A stretch of DNA of 64,000 bases. It comes from Isochrysis galbana (lineage: Eukaryota > Haptophyta > Isochrysidales > Isochrysidaceae). The notes beneath the pieces were generated by a model. That model saw nothing but the letters and a program-made list of their open reading frames with translations, searched no databases and was not told where the DNA came from. The translations under genes were made by a program, and so were the position numbers. The stretch covers positions 4,330,341 to 4,394,340 of the forward strand of contig CM030933.1 in NCBI GenBank assembly GCA_018136815.1, written 5' to 3'. Positions 1-13,343 of the stretch are shown here, piece after piece. Position 1 is the stretch's first letter; the number at the start of each line of letters is the position of its first letter.

Positions 1-1440
1 CCACAGAGCCATGCAGTCCACGCCGCGCTGCCGGGCGGCGGCGAGGACAGCGGCGGTCTCGGCGCCTTCATCGTGTGCGCCCGCATCAACGTACACAAGG
101 ACACGCCGTGCCGGCGCCGCTGGAGCCTGCGCCGCGAAGACGAGAAGAAGAAGGGGGATCGGCAGCATTACAGCGGCAGCGACGCCGCGCCGCCGATCAA
201 AACTGAACCGACCAATCTGCCAAATATTCGCTAATTTAGGCATGTTCTCGAATATCCGCACCCGCGGGCGCCTCTCAAGCCATCTGGTATAATACATCAG
301 GTCTTGGTCTGCCACCGGTGATGGGTAGTAGAGAAATGTAATTGTAATGCATAACGTATTTAAAGACGACGCTTTTACGACGCCTTATAGCAAGGAAGAA
401 TGCTCGGCATATGTTGAGCACTTACCCGAAGCTTTCATGCTCGAAGGCCGCACAACACAGAAACAAGAGTTAAGAGTTCCTTGATTCATGGGACGAAGTG
501 GTTAGCCACGCGATGCGCGCACTTGGGCAATCGAGAGAACGCCCGCCCCCGGATGTCAAAGGGGAAAAGGTACAAGACGGCGACACCCCGTCCCAAGAGT
601 CGGGAGGTGCGCCACAGAGCACAGAGCAAGGAAATCAGGGTCTCGGAAGACGAAAGATACATAAGCAAGTTCAACCATATCTGGCTACTGGCTACAAACC
701 GATACCGATTGCCTACCGGCGGACGTTAGCGTTGAAGCCGGGGGCGTGACCGATTTCGACGCGGTGCGCGCGGGCAGCTGCCTCCACTCCGCAAACAAAG
801 GAAAGAGTGCGGCGCTTCGATTGGACGCGCGTCATCATCATCATTGATCATTGCCCTGTGTAGTGCCTTCTCTCATCGATAATTCTGCGGAAGGACGTGG
901 TCACAAGCAAGGCGTCACTCCCGAGAGCTTGGGAGCATACACGCACAGAGTACCGACCACCCTAACGTATTACGTTAGTGTGCAACGATTCCCATAGGCG
1001 CGCCCACGGGGCCGCGTATCGCGGGGGAAGGCATGTGTGGGTGTGGCGGGTTGTGCCATATAGGTTGTGAGAGCGCGCCTTCCCGCGTCCCGCGTAAGTA
1101 ATAAGTAAGGAAAGAGGGCTGTATATCGAGGTTTCTGAAGTTCATGAGAGCCTCTTTTCAGACGGCTGGTAGTGGCTCAGGTCACCTCTAATACTACCCG
1201 TCAATGTCTTCGTCGGGACCGTGGAGAGGATAGTGCCCCTTCCCAGTCTGGTTCGGCAGCAGATTCAGGCATCGAGTCCGTGTTTCCATGTTGCTTTTCT
1301 CGCGTTCAAGTAGTTTAGGATCCACTTGGCCTGAAGGGACTTTACGTGGGTTGACCAGTGCAAGAGTCCTAGCCCCATTGTCCTAGTAGCGCTCTTTTCG
1401 TGCGATATGGCATATGGCGTCATGTGGGTATTTTATCCAT
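1..1440. other. Unassigned intergenic stretch
   Basis: I see no recognisable gene here. Open frames are short, overlap on both strands, and lack family signatures. No repeat shared with the rest of the window was noticed. Confidence 0.5.
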
Positions 1441-1860
1441 TTATTTTGTTGATTGGTGTATGGGCTCGACCAGAGGACAGTTTCCATCACCCTTTGCACA
1501 CGTGTGTGGAACCACTTGGGGGCGGCCAACGTTTGCAGCCAGTACCTGGACATCCCATATACTATGAAGTTTACCATTGCCGCTCTCCGCTCTCCTAGAT
1601 ATCGTCAAATAGTTGGTGGCCGGTGAGCTGCTCGAGCTAGAGTAGCTTGGTGCCGGTGATTCGTTGATTGAGCTATTCTTCTGTAATGGGCCGCGACCGG
1701 GAGTTAGCTGAGTTAGCATGCTGCTGCCGCCGCTCTTGCACTTGTGTTTGGTGAGCTGCATGGTGCTCCTTGAGCCCCACCTGTAGGGCATACCCCTAGT
1801 TTTCTTCACCTTCGTACCAGCCGGAAGAAAAATCAGTGCAAGCACCCTGCAGCGCACGAT

Positions 1861-2001
1861 GGTGAGTGCCGCTTGCTGCGCTTTGCCAGATGAGCCAACG
1901 AGGCATTTCTTCCACAACGCCTCCCCCTTCACTTGTGCTAGGCCAGCCTTTTGGCAGTCGTATCGCAGACGTGCCGCCTTCCTCAACTTGCTCTTCCCCA
2001 T
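1861..2001 (-). CDS. Possible first exon of an unrecognised small basic protein
   Basis: An ATG at 2001 opens a frame beginning MGKSKLRKAARLR, lysine/arginine-rich like the start of many nucleolar or ribosome-assembly proteins. After about 47 codons (ending ...QAALTI) a possible donor GTGCGC follows at about 1860, and the in-frame sequence beyond it loses any protein-like character. I cannot place a second exon or name a family. This is a weak call resting on composition and a plausible splice site, and it may be spurious. Confidence 0.2.
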
Positions 2002-2326
2002 CGACCCCCTCTGATACTAGCGCTCTGGTTTCTAGGCTAGCGCGCCATTGATGGCGCCCTCACACATACAGCGGCTGCAGAAGAGAACGGTTGGTGGAGC
2101 CAAGTGCCATCCCGTTTGCAGGCAAGAAACTTCGCTGTCTCACTAGTGGGGGGGAAATGCTGCCAACTACCTCATACTCGTGGAGACCATCGATGGCACA
2201 TCGGCTGTAGGTTGGTCACAAAGATGCTCATATTCCATGCTTAAGAAAAGTCTAGTCTTACGTCACGGGGCGTTCGACGATTCATTGTTCAAGTAACTCA
2301 TGGCCAGATGCGGAGTGCCGCAATAA

Positions 2327-3316
2327 TTACAACCTGGTTGGCGACATGGGCCTCGGATATCGAGACGTCACTTGGTCAAAATGAAATTGGCACTTAGAGT
2401 CAGCGCCTTTTCTTCTTTCTGCTGGGGGCATAAGTGCAGCATACAGAAGACCGTCACTGCAACCACACGTGTACGCACGTTTAAGAAGGTGAGCCAACAA
2501 TCCACCTCCAATTGCTTGCGGAGTCTGCTGGTTGGCTTTGCGATCCTCGACAAACACGCTCGGAACCAGTCGCTTTGTGACCGTATCGTCAAGATACGAA
2601 AAAAATTGCTGAAATGGTGGCCCCCGGTGACGATGGTGCAAATAGTGGTCACGCACTCCCTTGAAGATGTAGAAACGCCGTGCAATGTGTAGCGATCCAG
2701 TGGAGTGTGACTCTGAGAGGAGTCCAGTGACGATAATGTTGTGTAGCCAGCGAGCGAGGCGCACTTTTACCGTGCCCCATGGCGTATGGCGCTGGACGCA
2801 GATACTCACGAGAACCTGCACCAAGCCGTCCAAGAAGGACTGGTTCAATGTGCGCATTGCTGTCTCTAAGTCTGGTGAGGCATCCGCATGACCATCGTGA
2901 TGATGGTGGCGCCAGTGCCCAGCTAGCCTACCGACATCGGGCCAGAGGTGCATCGCCAGGTGCACCCAGTAGAAGAGGAAGTCGTACGCAACAACACCAG
3001 CACACGTCTCGGCAATAAGTCGCCCGAGTGACCATAAGTCGGTAGGGCAGCCCATCTCGATTCCAGGTGGCGGTAGCACAACCAGTACCCATGCGATGAT
3101 TCCGAGCCAGTAGAACACGAGAGAAGAGAGGATGCCAAGAGTGAGTGGGTTGGGCGGCCATGAGCGAATCCGGGCGGTGAACGAGCGCAACGGCCTTTCA
3201 CTAGCTCGGAAGACGTTCATCCACACAGCGAAGGCGAGAGTCGCGATAGCCGGCTCGACCCACCAGGAAGAGCCGGCCTCGAGCAGTGAGGAACACAGGC
3301 CGTCGGTGGAGCGCAT
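2327..3316 (-). CDS. Fatty acid hydroxylase / sterol desaturase family membrane enzyme
   Basis: This is a di-iron membrane oxygenase of the fatty acid hydroxylase/sterol desaturase superfamily, expected in the ER and using the family's histidine boxes to bind iron. From the internal ATG at 3316 the protein is 329 aa; the open frame extends further upstream to 3457, but that part is low-complexity. Hydrophobic segments lie at about residues 20-33, 61-82 and 100-120. Visible histidine motifs are H119-x3-H123, H134-x2-H137-H138-H139-H140, H192/H204, and H224-x2-H227-H228-x-H230, in the family order. Shortly after the last box the motif YLDDTVTKRL resembles the conserved C-terminal end. The remaining 75 or so residues look unconserved, so an unseen intron near the 3' end is possible. 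The substrate (sterol, sphingolipid or alkane) cannot be told. Confidence 0.85.
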   Translation of the reverse strand: MRSTDGLCSSLLEAGSSWWVEPAIATLAFAVWMNVFRASERPLRSFTARIRSWPPNPLTLGILSSLVFYWLGIIAWVLVVLPPPGIEMGCPTDLWSLGRLIAETCAGVVAYDFLFYWVHLAMHLWPDVGRLAGHWRHHHHDGHADASPDLETAMRTLNQSFLDGLVQVLVSICVQRHTPWGTVKVRLARWLHNIIVTGLLSESHSTGSLHIARRFYIFKGVRDHYLHHRHRGPPFQQFFSYLDDTVTKRLVPSVFVEDRKANQQTPQAIGGGLLAHLLKRAYTCGCSDGLLYAALMPPAERRKGADSKCQFHFDQVTSRYPRPMSPTRL

Positions 3317-3791
3317 GGAAGGCAGCAGATGGGAGGGCAGGGTGAGACGCAGCAAGAGCGCAGCGCCCTGCCGAGATCGAAGAAGAAAGGGGGGCGGGGG
3401 GAGCTGGCGACGGCGGATGGTTGGGGCAAGCAAGCAGCCTACCCTTTGGTCTCCCACCCCGACGCGAGGGGCAAGCAGCCCACCGTCCGGCTTGCAGCCT
3501 AACTGCAGCCTCTCTCTCTCCCCTCTAACTCTCTCTTAACTCTTTACTGCCGAAGCACCGAAATAGGTGCTTCCGCTCGTTTTTTTGTACATACTAGTAT
3601 CTCTTGCCGGCTTGACCCATGGGCGACCAGCTCTCTGGGGATGCCAGGGGGCTTGCCGAGACACAATGTGTTAGAAGAAGCAGGAAGATATGCGATGGTG
3701 CAGGCATTTTTATGTGAGGTTTCACAGTAACCCCCGTTCACACCGCGCCAGGGGTCTAGACTTCTCTCTCGGCTTTCGATCTCTCGCTGGC

Positions 3792-4440
3792 TCAACTATT
3801 GTTATAGTTTTAGCGATGGAGCGCGCGCCGACCGCTCCCACCTCCCAGCCCCCCGCCGCCACGACGCCCCAACGGGGCCGACCCAAGCCGCCGGAGCCCA
3901 AGCGCTCCCAACCCTCAGCCCTCAGCCCCTCCCGATCAAGACGTCGAGATGGCGCCACCTCCCTCGCCTCCCAAGCAGCCACACAGCCAGGGTCGGAAAG
4001 CGCAGAAGGCACAGCCGTTTTCGTTCGTCCATTCGGTGATTCCCCTATTGATATCGTCCGTCCGTGGAGTTTCCATTGAATTATCGGCTGGTCGGCACTT
4101 TGCTAGCGCCGCCGAGACCCTTGGGTGCTTGGCATAGCCTGCTACGGCCCAGAAGCGGGCTCGGGCCCGATTCCAAAGCTCGGGCGTCCGCGACCCCAAA
4201 TCACCGATAACTCAAACACGTCGCGAGAGACGGAGAGAGAGAGCGAGAGAGAGAGAGACTCCGCAGCGACGGCCGGAGCGTGTCTCCGTTGTAACTTCCC
4301 ACGTAGCGGAGAGTCCGAAGGGGAGCGTCCTGTCGCGCGACCACGGCGATCACTTTGGATACAGATCGCGACGAGATATCTTCACGACCGAATAAATCTT
4401 GCCGTTGAGCGTGAACCTTCTAGACGCTTCTAACGAACAA
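3792..4440 (+). mobile_element. Probable 5' head of a LINE-related element with an ORF starting M-E-R-A
   Basis: A short inverted repeat AACTAT-TGTT-ATAGTT (3792-3807) is followed nine bases later by ATGGAGCGCGC (3816), which opens a proline/serine-rich frame to 4079. The same arrangement of hairpin then ATGGAGCGCGC occurs at 8801-8834 and, on the other strand, at 53767-53735. I read it as the 5' end of a degenerate retroelement, possibly the start of an ORF1. The right boundary is not visible; a GA-rich stretch lies at 4222-4258. Confidence 0.4.
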
Positions 4441-5156
4441 CCCTGAGTAGCAACCAAGGGGAAGAAACACCAAAGGGGCCAAGGGCTTGCATGTAACTTG
4501 CATCAAGGGGAAAGATTCCCTCACCTAGGAAGCGAACCTACACCGGTCTCCAAGGGGAGATGGCAAATTAAACCTCAAATCTCGAGCGGCTAGAGCAACC
4601 GACTCGCTCGCCAAAACCTTGACCGAGAAGAAAGAAGCAAGGACCTACAAGCCAAGGGTAGCGGACCTAGGGAATGTGAGAGGAAGTTTCCGAACGCCAA
4701 CGCGAACGCCAAACGCGGGAAGGCAACGAAACCCTAACCAGGCTAAACAGAACCTACAAAGAACAGGCCTGGACGACAACGAAAGTTAGCAAGCCCCAAG
4801 AAAGAACCGGAACTCAACAAGAAACAACAAGCCTTGCAAGAAGCTAAACAAGCCTTCACAAGGTAACTCGAGAGCCTGAGACAAGCGCGCAGCGAGTGAC
4901 AGGCGACCTGGCTCCTTTGGGTCAAGATTACCCGAAAGGAGGAAACCTGGAATCTAGACCTGACAGACAGGCTAGAAGGAACGAAACGAGAACTCGAATT
5001 CTAGATCGCTAGGGACGAACCCTACCAACCTAGATGTACCTGAGCTTCACCGTGTGGCCGCACGGCGAAGGACCTGGAAACAAGAGCCTGGAAATCGCAT
5101 CATCTAGGATGAATGCGACAGCCACAGAAGAGGCATTGCTTGCGCTTCACCAAACG
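4441..5156. other. Purine-rich unassigned sequence before the assembly gap
   Basis: A-, G- and C-rich sequence with recurring AAGGGGA and CCTACAAG-like words and no long open frame on either strand. It may be the decayed interior of the element whose head is at 3792. No motif supports a function. Confidence 0.4.
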
Positions 5157-5256
5157 NNNNNNNNNNNNNNNNNNNNNNNNNNNNNNNNNNNNNNNNNNNN
5201 NNNNNNNNNNNNNNNNNNNNNNNNNNNNNNNNNNNNNNNNNNNNNNNNNNNNNNNN
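5157..5256. other. Assembly gap of 100 N
   Basis: Exactly 100 N, the usual placeholder for a gap of unknown size. The first bases after the gap (5257-5272, GGCTACACACCTACTA) are the end of a dispersed repeat also seen at 7783-7798 and, inverted, at 41312-41327, so the break is probably repeat-induced. About 500 bases from the gap to the next gene hold nothing else recognisable. Confidence 0.95.
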
Positions 5257-5785
5257 GGCTACACACCTACTATAGGTCGGTCCGCCTCAATGGGTTTTCC
5301 CTCATTCTCATTGTAGCTTATGGGGAGGCTTATAATGGGAGCCGGGGGCGTTTGCGAGGGGGGAGATTCGTAGGGGTGCATATGGATATGCGTATGTGTC
5401 TAGTGACAACACCCGTCAAGGCGTACGAGCAGGTGCGCTGAGGGGTGTCGTGATAGTGCCGGGCTAGTGGGAGTAGTGGCACTAACGCTCAGAGTTGTTT
5501 AATTATTCACACTAACACTCCGCCACAACCCGCCAGCCCCAGCCACACTGCTGACCACAAGATCTCCGACTGCCATGACAACGAGAGAGATGTGAGGGGT
5601 AATCTCAAATCGGCCGTATAGACCGCCATGTAAAAAGACACATCTACCGCGCCCGATGTGCGATCAATTGTCCATAATGCATGAGTTGATGCATTGCCGC
5701 ATGTCATGCGGTCTTACCACGCCACGTGCGGCACCAGCCGCTGTTGTGGCGTGCGCTTGCGCATCACTTATCTCACGCCTATTTC

Positions 5786-7258
5786 CTATGCCAACAACAA
5801 GCACCGGCCGCTCAGCCGGATGCCATGCTCCCCGACGACCCATGTGCTTTCCTGGGAGGGCTTCATCTCGACGAGCTGCGCACATGATTCCCAGAGGACG
5901 GAGGCTCTCACGGGAAGAAGGTTGGGCGATAGGCCGTGCAATAGAAACACTACAGGCTCGAAAGCCTCAAGTCGTGCTGGCGGTTTGCCCTCGGGACTCT
6001 TGCGCACTGCAATCGCCGCGACGAGCGCATAGTGCGCGCCATGGCCGGCACGCTTTGCGGGCGTGTGCGTGCCCTCGGCTGCATCGTACGGCACAATCGC
6101 AACACCGCCAGCGCGGATCCATCTCGATAGTCGTTGAAGAGCGCCCGCCCCACACAGCACCACCGCGTGCAACCCGCATGTCTCCGACGCCAAGTTGGCC
6201 AGATGGTGTATGTCAAAGACTTCACCATCCGACGAGTACTTCCGTTGTACTGCCATTTGTAGCACGCTTGCTGTGGGGTCAATGCCGCTTTGGGCCTCGA
6301 GCCGAAGCTCGAGCACGAGGTTGTCAGCAGTCTCCCAAGCAGCCGCCTCCTGCTTGAGCGCCGCGTCAAAATTTGGAGTCGAATCACCGTTTGAGCTGCT
6401 ATTTGCCGATCTAGCGACCGCCGCCATTGGCGCCGCGCAATTCTCGGCGCGCAGAGCCGAGCGTGCCATGCGCAGCGCGCAGATACCGCAGCACGGTCCC
6501 ACCTGTCGCTCCCATGTGACGGCTGACAGGGTGAACACGTCCCAGTCCGTCCCTGCCCGCGCCGACTCGCCACCGAGGATGGGTTGGTCGCTCGCGAGTA
6601 CATGGTGCACCCTGGCCCTGAGATCTGCAGCCAACAACGTCCGGCGCACGCCACCGCGCTCGAGCAGCCGCTTGCGCAGCCAAACAGAGGTGGAGAGCGC
6701 AACAGTCTCAGATGGACCGCCAGACGTCTCGGCTGCTCGGCCCGCCTTTCCGGCCATCATCGCCTCAAGCCGCACTAGCGCCTCAGGCTGAACCCCGATG
6801 AGCGCAGGTCGCAATAGCGAGATGGGCTCGCACCGGCGGTAGCCGCATGCCTCGTAGAATCCGGCCGCATCGGGTGTCCATAGGTAGAGGTAGCCAAAGC
6901 CAAGCTGTGCAGCGGACGTCTCGGCATGCGTGAGCATCGCGCGTCCGACACCTCGGCCACGCATGTCTGGGTGGACAATAAGCGATGTTAGCGCGGCGGA
7001 GAAGCCGCCGTACTCACCCACTGTCTCTGCCGCCCGCTGCAGGCGGCAGTGGGCAGCAAGGCGGCCGTCGGCCGTCAGCAGCAGCAGGTGGAGAGGCAGC
7101 CCAGAGGCGGAGCGTGAGGAGGCGGCGAGCGCGGCGCGCATCTGGTGGACGCGCGCGGCCGCACCCGTCCCCGGCCAGTGCGACGCGAGCAGCCGCGCCG
7201 CTGCCACGCACAGCTCGGGGCGATCGGCGAGAGAGACGCAGCGGAAGCCGTCCGCCAT
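5786..7258 (-). CDS. NAA80-type actin N-acetyltransferase fused to ACTMAP-type actin maturation protease
   Basis: One uninterrupted 490-aa frame carries two enzymes of actin N-terminal processing. Residues 1-200 are a GNAT acetyltransferase: the acetyl-CoA loop is R100-G-R-G-V-G-R106, followed by the FYEACGY segment (134-140). Flanking features (RPEL at 13-16, SHWPG at 26-30, VWLRKRL at 192-198) resemble NAA80 rather than generic GNATs. Residues about 235-490 match the ACTMAP (C19orf54) papain-like cysteine protease: VGPCCGICALRMA (253-265), with C257 aligning to the catalytic cysteine, the segment YSSDGEVFDIHHLANLA (341-357), IVPYDAAEG (388-396), and GHGAHYALV (405-413) containing the catalytic histidine. 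In animals ACTMAP removes the acetylated N-terminal residue of actin and NAA80 then acetylates the exposed acidic residue. Here both would act in one cytosolic polypeptide, with the later-acting enzyme placed first. No intron is needed. Family identity is read by eye, but several motifs agree in each half. Confidence 0.85.
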   Translation of the reverse strand: MADGFRCVSLADRPELCVAAARLLASHWPGTGAAARVHQMRAALAASSRSASGLPLHLLLLTADGRLAAHCRLQRAAETVGEYGGFSAALTSLIVHPDMRGRGVGRAMLTHAETSAAQLGFGYLYLWTPDAAGFYEACGYRRCEPISLLRPALIGVQPEALVRLEAMMAGKAGRAAETSGGPSETVALSTSVWLRKRLLERGGVRRTLLAADLRARVHHVLASDQPILGGESARAGTDWDVFTLSAVTWERQVGPCCGICALRMARSALRAENCAAPMAAVARSANSSSNGDSTPNFDAALKQEAAAWETADNLVLELRLEAQSGIDPTASVLQMAVQRKYSSDGEVFDIHHLANLASETCGLHAVVLCGAGALQRLSRWIRAGGVAIVPYDAAEGTHTPAKRAGHGAHYALVAAIAVRKSPEGKPPARLEAFEPVVFLLHGLSPNLLPVRASVLWESCAQLVEMKPSQESTWVVGEHGIRLSGRCLLLA

Positions 7259-7548
7259 CCGCGAGGGACCTCTTACAAGTCAACCTAACCCCCCCCACAA
7301 GACGAATTTTTATGAGAAAGCTGTAGGGAATTAAAATTATCCTAGAAGGCATATCTCCCATCCGATGGTGTCTCTATCTAGCATAGTGCGAATGAGAAAA
7401 TTTGAGGCGAAATTCAAATATCAGCGGCGATTTCCACGTTAAAGGGGTTCTGAGGTTTTGGGCCCTCCGACCGAGATTTTAGAGGGGGTTTGCGGTCGCC
7501 GGGGCACCTTCACCCGTCGGGAGAGGGCTCCGCGCGCTGAGGCGAGAA

Positions 7549-7710
7549 GCGCTCAATCACCATCACCCACAGCATAGAAAAGCGTTCAATCACCATCAGC
7601 CTACACGTGGGAACGCGTTCAATCGCCATCACCCCCACCACATGGAAAAGCCTTCAATCACCATCAGCTTACACATGGAAAAGCGTTCAATCGCCATCAC
7701 CTCCCGGAAG
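7549..7710 (+). repeat. Minisatellite, about 33-35 bp unit, five imperfect copies
   Basis: Units start at 7549, 7582, 7615, 7650 and 7683, each beginning GCG(T/C)TCAATC(A/G)CCATCA and ending near TGGAAAA. Units 1, 2 and 4 are 33 bp, unit 3 is 35 bp, and the fifth is partial. The array lies upstream of the actin-processing gene (its 5' side). No coding frame runs through it. Confidence 0.8.
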
Positions 7711-7782
7711 CATATCCCCATCGATGCTCGCGTCAAAGTCAAAGTGGATGTAAAAAAAAACAAAAAACATCTGAAGATTCTG

Positions 7783-8480
7783 GGCTACACACCTACTAGA
7801 CTAGGGTAATTCCCCATCCCTGTCGCCACCGCCCTTAACTTCCCTTTCCTCCACCTCCTCCCCTTCCCCCCTTCATTCCTTTGTCTTCGGTATCCGGGGT
7901 TCGGCTCGGGTGCGCTACCACGAGCCTGGTTCAAAGCGCGGGTTCCGGGCAGGCCTGTTGTTGGTCAGTTCTCCTCTTGTGCTTGTCGGGTCACGGGCTT
8001 GCTCGTCTTTCTCGCCCTTGCTTGTCGCTATTGTGTCTCGGTGGGTTTATGTCCAATCGAGGTGTATCTCGTCTCAGAGTTGTTCTGGTACGGGTCCCTC
8101 GGCAATTATATATGCCACCCCCATCGAGGTGGTCAAGGTTTGCAGCTCTAGACTTGGTTCTAGCTTTCCTCTTGCACCTAGTGTGAACAAAGGGTATATA
8201 TCGTTCGTGTCGATCCTTTTCTTCGGCTGTCTGCCCATGCCTGCTTGGGCGGTCCTAGCCGAGTCTGTCGTATTTGCAAATAGTAGTGCCTTGCTTAGTG
8301 TCGTGTACCTGTCTATCGTTCTTATCATCACTGATTTCTCCGAGAATTCAATGCCGTCGTAGTGTATCCTGTAGAAGTCTGTTAAGATCCCTCCTAGCGG
8401 AACCCCTAATATGGTCGCATACTCGCTTCTTTTTAGCCACTTGTATCTTTGAAATCTAGCGGGCGGTGGGTCGGCCAAAA
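7783..8480 (-). mobile_element. LINE fragment: end of reverse transcriptase region plus 3' end
   Basis: On the minus strand the frame from about 8480 down to 8074 reads like the region just after the RT core of LINEs: a YATILGVPLGG motif (counterpart of the common YLGVPLG), then TLSKALLFANTTDSARTAQA, resembling the usual 'leaving loop' where new copies are resolved, then a PL..GARGKLEPSLELQ segment. After the stop comes a 3' untranslated region rich in GGGGAAGGGGAGGAGG, ending in TAGTAGGTGTGTAGCC (7798-7783). That end recurs at 41312-41327 (+) and at the edge of the gap at 5257 (-). The copy is 5' truncated. Its identity as LINE is likely; the clade is undetermined. Confidence 0.6.
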
Positions 8481-8668
8481 TATGTAGGAAAATGAGCCCA
8501 AATATATGTTGCAAAAATATGTCGAAAATATCAAAAAGGCCACCCAAATACCAAATATGTTGTAAATATCACGTTATACGACGCTATGCCATGTACCACG
8601 TTCTAAAAATAACGCTACCCTATACGCTACACGGAGCTATACACGGCCACACGGCGACACACACACGG

Positions 8669-11629
<2,961 letters not shown>

Positions 11630-13054
11630 TCATATCCACTTCGTGCTGCTAGCCGCCTTTGTCCAATCCGCTCGACTGTGGCGCTCAGGGAGATTGGGTA
11701 GGTTCTTGTAAAGCGGATCACTGTCGCTCGATCCGCGATTCACCATACGCCCGCGCCTCACAGCAGGTCGAGACTCTTCAATCATCTTTGCCCAGCGCAC
11801 AACATGGGTGTAAGAGGCAACATCAAGGAATTTCGCGGCAGAGTATAGGCGCCCGAGGACAAGAGCCCCATACCTGAGACGCAGGAAGGGTGTAAGGAGT
11901 TTGCGGATGCGGCGCTCGCACACGGAAATGGGTGAGATCGGTAATTGCATCCAGCCCACGACCCGGCGAGGGCCGGGGGTAGCGTACCAAGGCCAGATCG
12001 CGATGTCAGCCAACGTGTAACTCTCGCCAGCAATGTACGTGCGTGTTGCCAGGTTGCGATCGAGCACGTCCAATTGACGCTTTACCTCCATGGCGTATCG
12101 GTTGATCGGATACTCCATCTTGTAAGGAGCATATGCATAAAAATGACCGAAGCCGCCACCGAGGAAGGGTGCCGAACCCATCTGCCACATAACCCAAGAG
12201 AGAACCTCAGCTCGACGGGATGGTTCGGCGGGAAGCAGGTCCGTACGGTTATACTTCTCCGCAAGGTAGATCATGATTGCGGCCGACTCAAAGACCCGTG
12301 TGGGTGGTGAGGTCGATTTGTCCACAAGCGCTGGAATTTTTGAATTCGGGTTGACCTCAACAAAACCAGAAGTGAACTACAGCCATTGTGGGAAGGGGGC
12401 GGGATGAGAGGCTGAGCAGGCTCGGAATTCGTACAGCACGGTGAGGTCAACCCCAAAGCGGTGCGCAACAGGACACGTAGGCCCAGTCTTGTTCGGGCTG
12501 TTGTCATCCTCTCCCTTCCCTCTTCCCCATTGGGCTACTCGTCACACCTGCATGCCATCAATCTTGATCATCCAAGCATCATAATCGAAGGCAGGGTCCA
12601 GTTCGGCGAGTTCTTCAAGCATGATCGAGGCCTTCACACCATTTGGAGTGGCAAGAGAGTAGAGCTGGATGGGATGGATTCCCTCCTGACATGACCATGC
12701 GCAAGCGTGGCCAATCTGTCAACTCTCGGGCGGCACTTCCTTGGCGCCCATGCAGCACGTCTGTCACCAGCTTCCCGAGCTATCAGCATGCGCGTGCAAC
12801 TTTCACGTGCTTGCTGATCGCTAGACGCAGCCTGAACGCATGCCTGGGTCCACCTGGAGGGCTTCGGTCGTGCGTGCGCCCGCAGTTGGCGCGTTGATTG
12901 AAGCCCACTTGCCGCCACTCGGCGCATTATGCGTCCAAATATTTGGCGGCGTGTACTTCGAGAGTTGCCTCATCGCGAGCGCGGCAACTCCCGCACCGAT
13001 CGCGACGCCGATGCCGGCAGCAGCGGGAGCACTGAGCTGCGATACGAGTACCAT
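11630..13054 (-). CDS. YghU/Nu-class glutathione S-transferase with N-terminal membrane anchor
   Basis: This is a thioredoxin-fold glutathione transferase of the bacterial YghU type (family activity: disulfide-bond reductase/peroxidase using two glutathiones). I read four exons: 13054-12854, 12685-12548, 12376-11988 and 11873-11630, with GT-AG introns of 168, 171 and 114 bp; all phases agree and give 323 aa. The splice joins restore a continuous match to the family: KYTPPNIWTHNAPSGGKWASIN (exon 1), HPIQLYSLATPNGVKASIMLEEL (exon 2), FVEVNPNSKIPALVDK and VFESAAIMIYLAEKY, then APFLGGGFGHFY and YAMEVKRQLDVLD (exon 3), GALVLGRLYSAAKFLDVASY and RPAVRRGRMVNR and LPERH (exon 4). Residues about 8-28 (APAAAGIGVAIGAGVAALAM) form a hydrophobic N-terminal segment absent from bacterial YghU, suggesting membrane or organelle targeting. 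Bacterial origin by ancient transfer is plausible. The last intron is a multiple of three, so it reads through and could mislead gene callers. Confidence 0.88.
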
Positions 13055-13245
13055 TGAGAACAGAGGAGCAGGAAGGGTAGCGCGGCGAGAGGGCGGGAAG
13101 AGGACGGCAAGGGAGGCGAGCCGAGGCGACCGGGGAGGAGGGGAGGGGAGAGGAGGGGAAGCCGAGGGGGGGAGAGGAAGGGAGCGAGAGCCGGGGAAGC
13201 GGAGAGCCCCCCTCGCGAGCGCCGGCGCCCCCGAGGGGAGCTTTC

Positions 13246-13312
13246 GTGGGAAGGGGGGGGGCGGAGGCCGCATTTCACACATCTCGCTCTCCCTCTCCCT
13301 CTCCCTCTCTCT

Positions 13313-13343
<31 letters not shown>

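Noticed and set aside
6195-6791. 198-aa plus-strand frame
   Set aside because: Antisense shadow of the acetyltransferase-protease fusion, which has conserved domains on the other strand.
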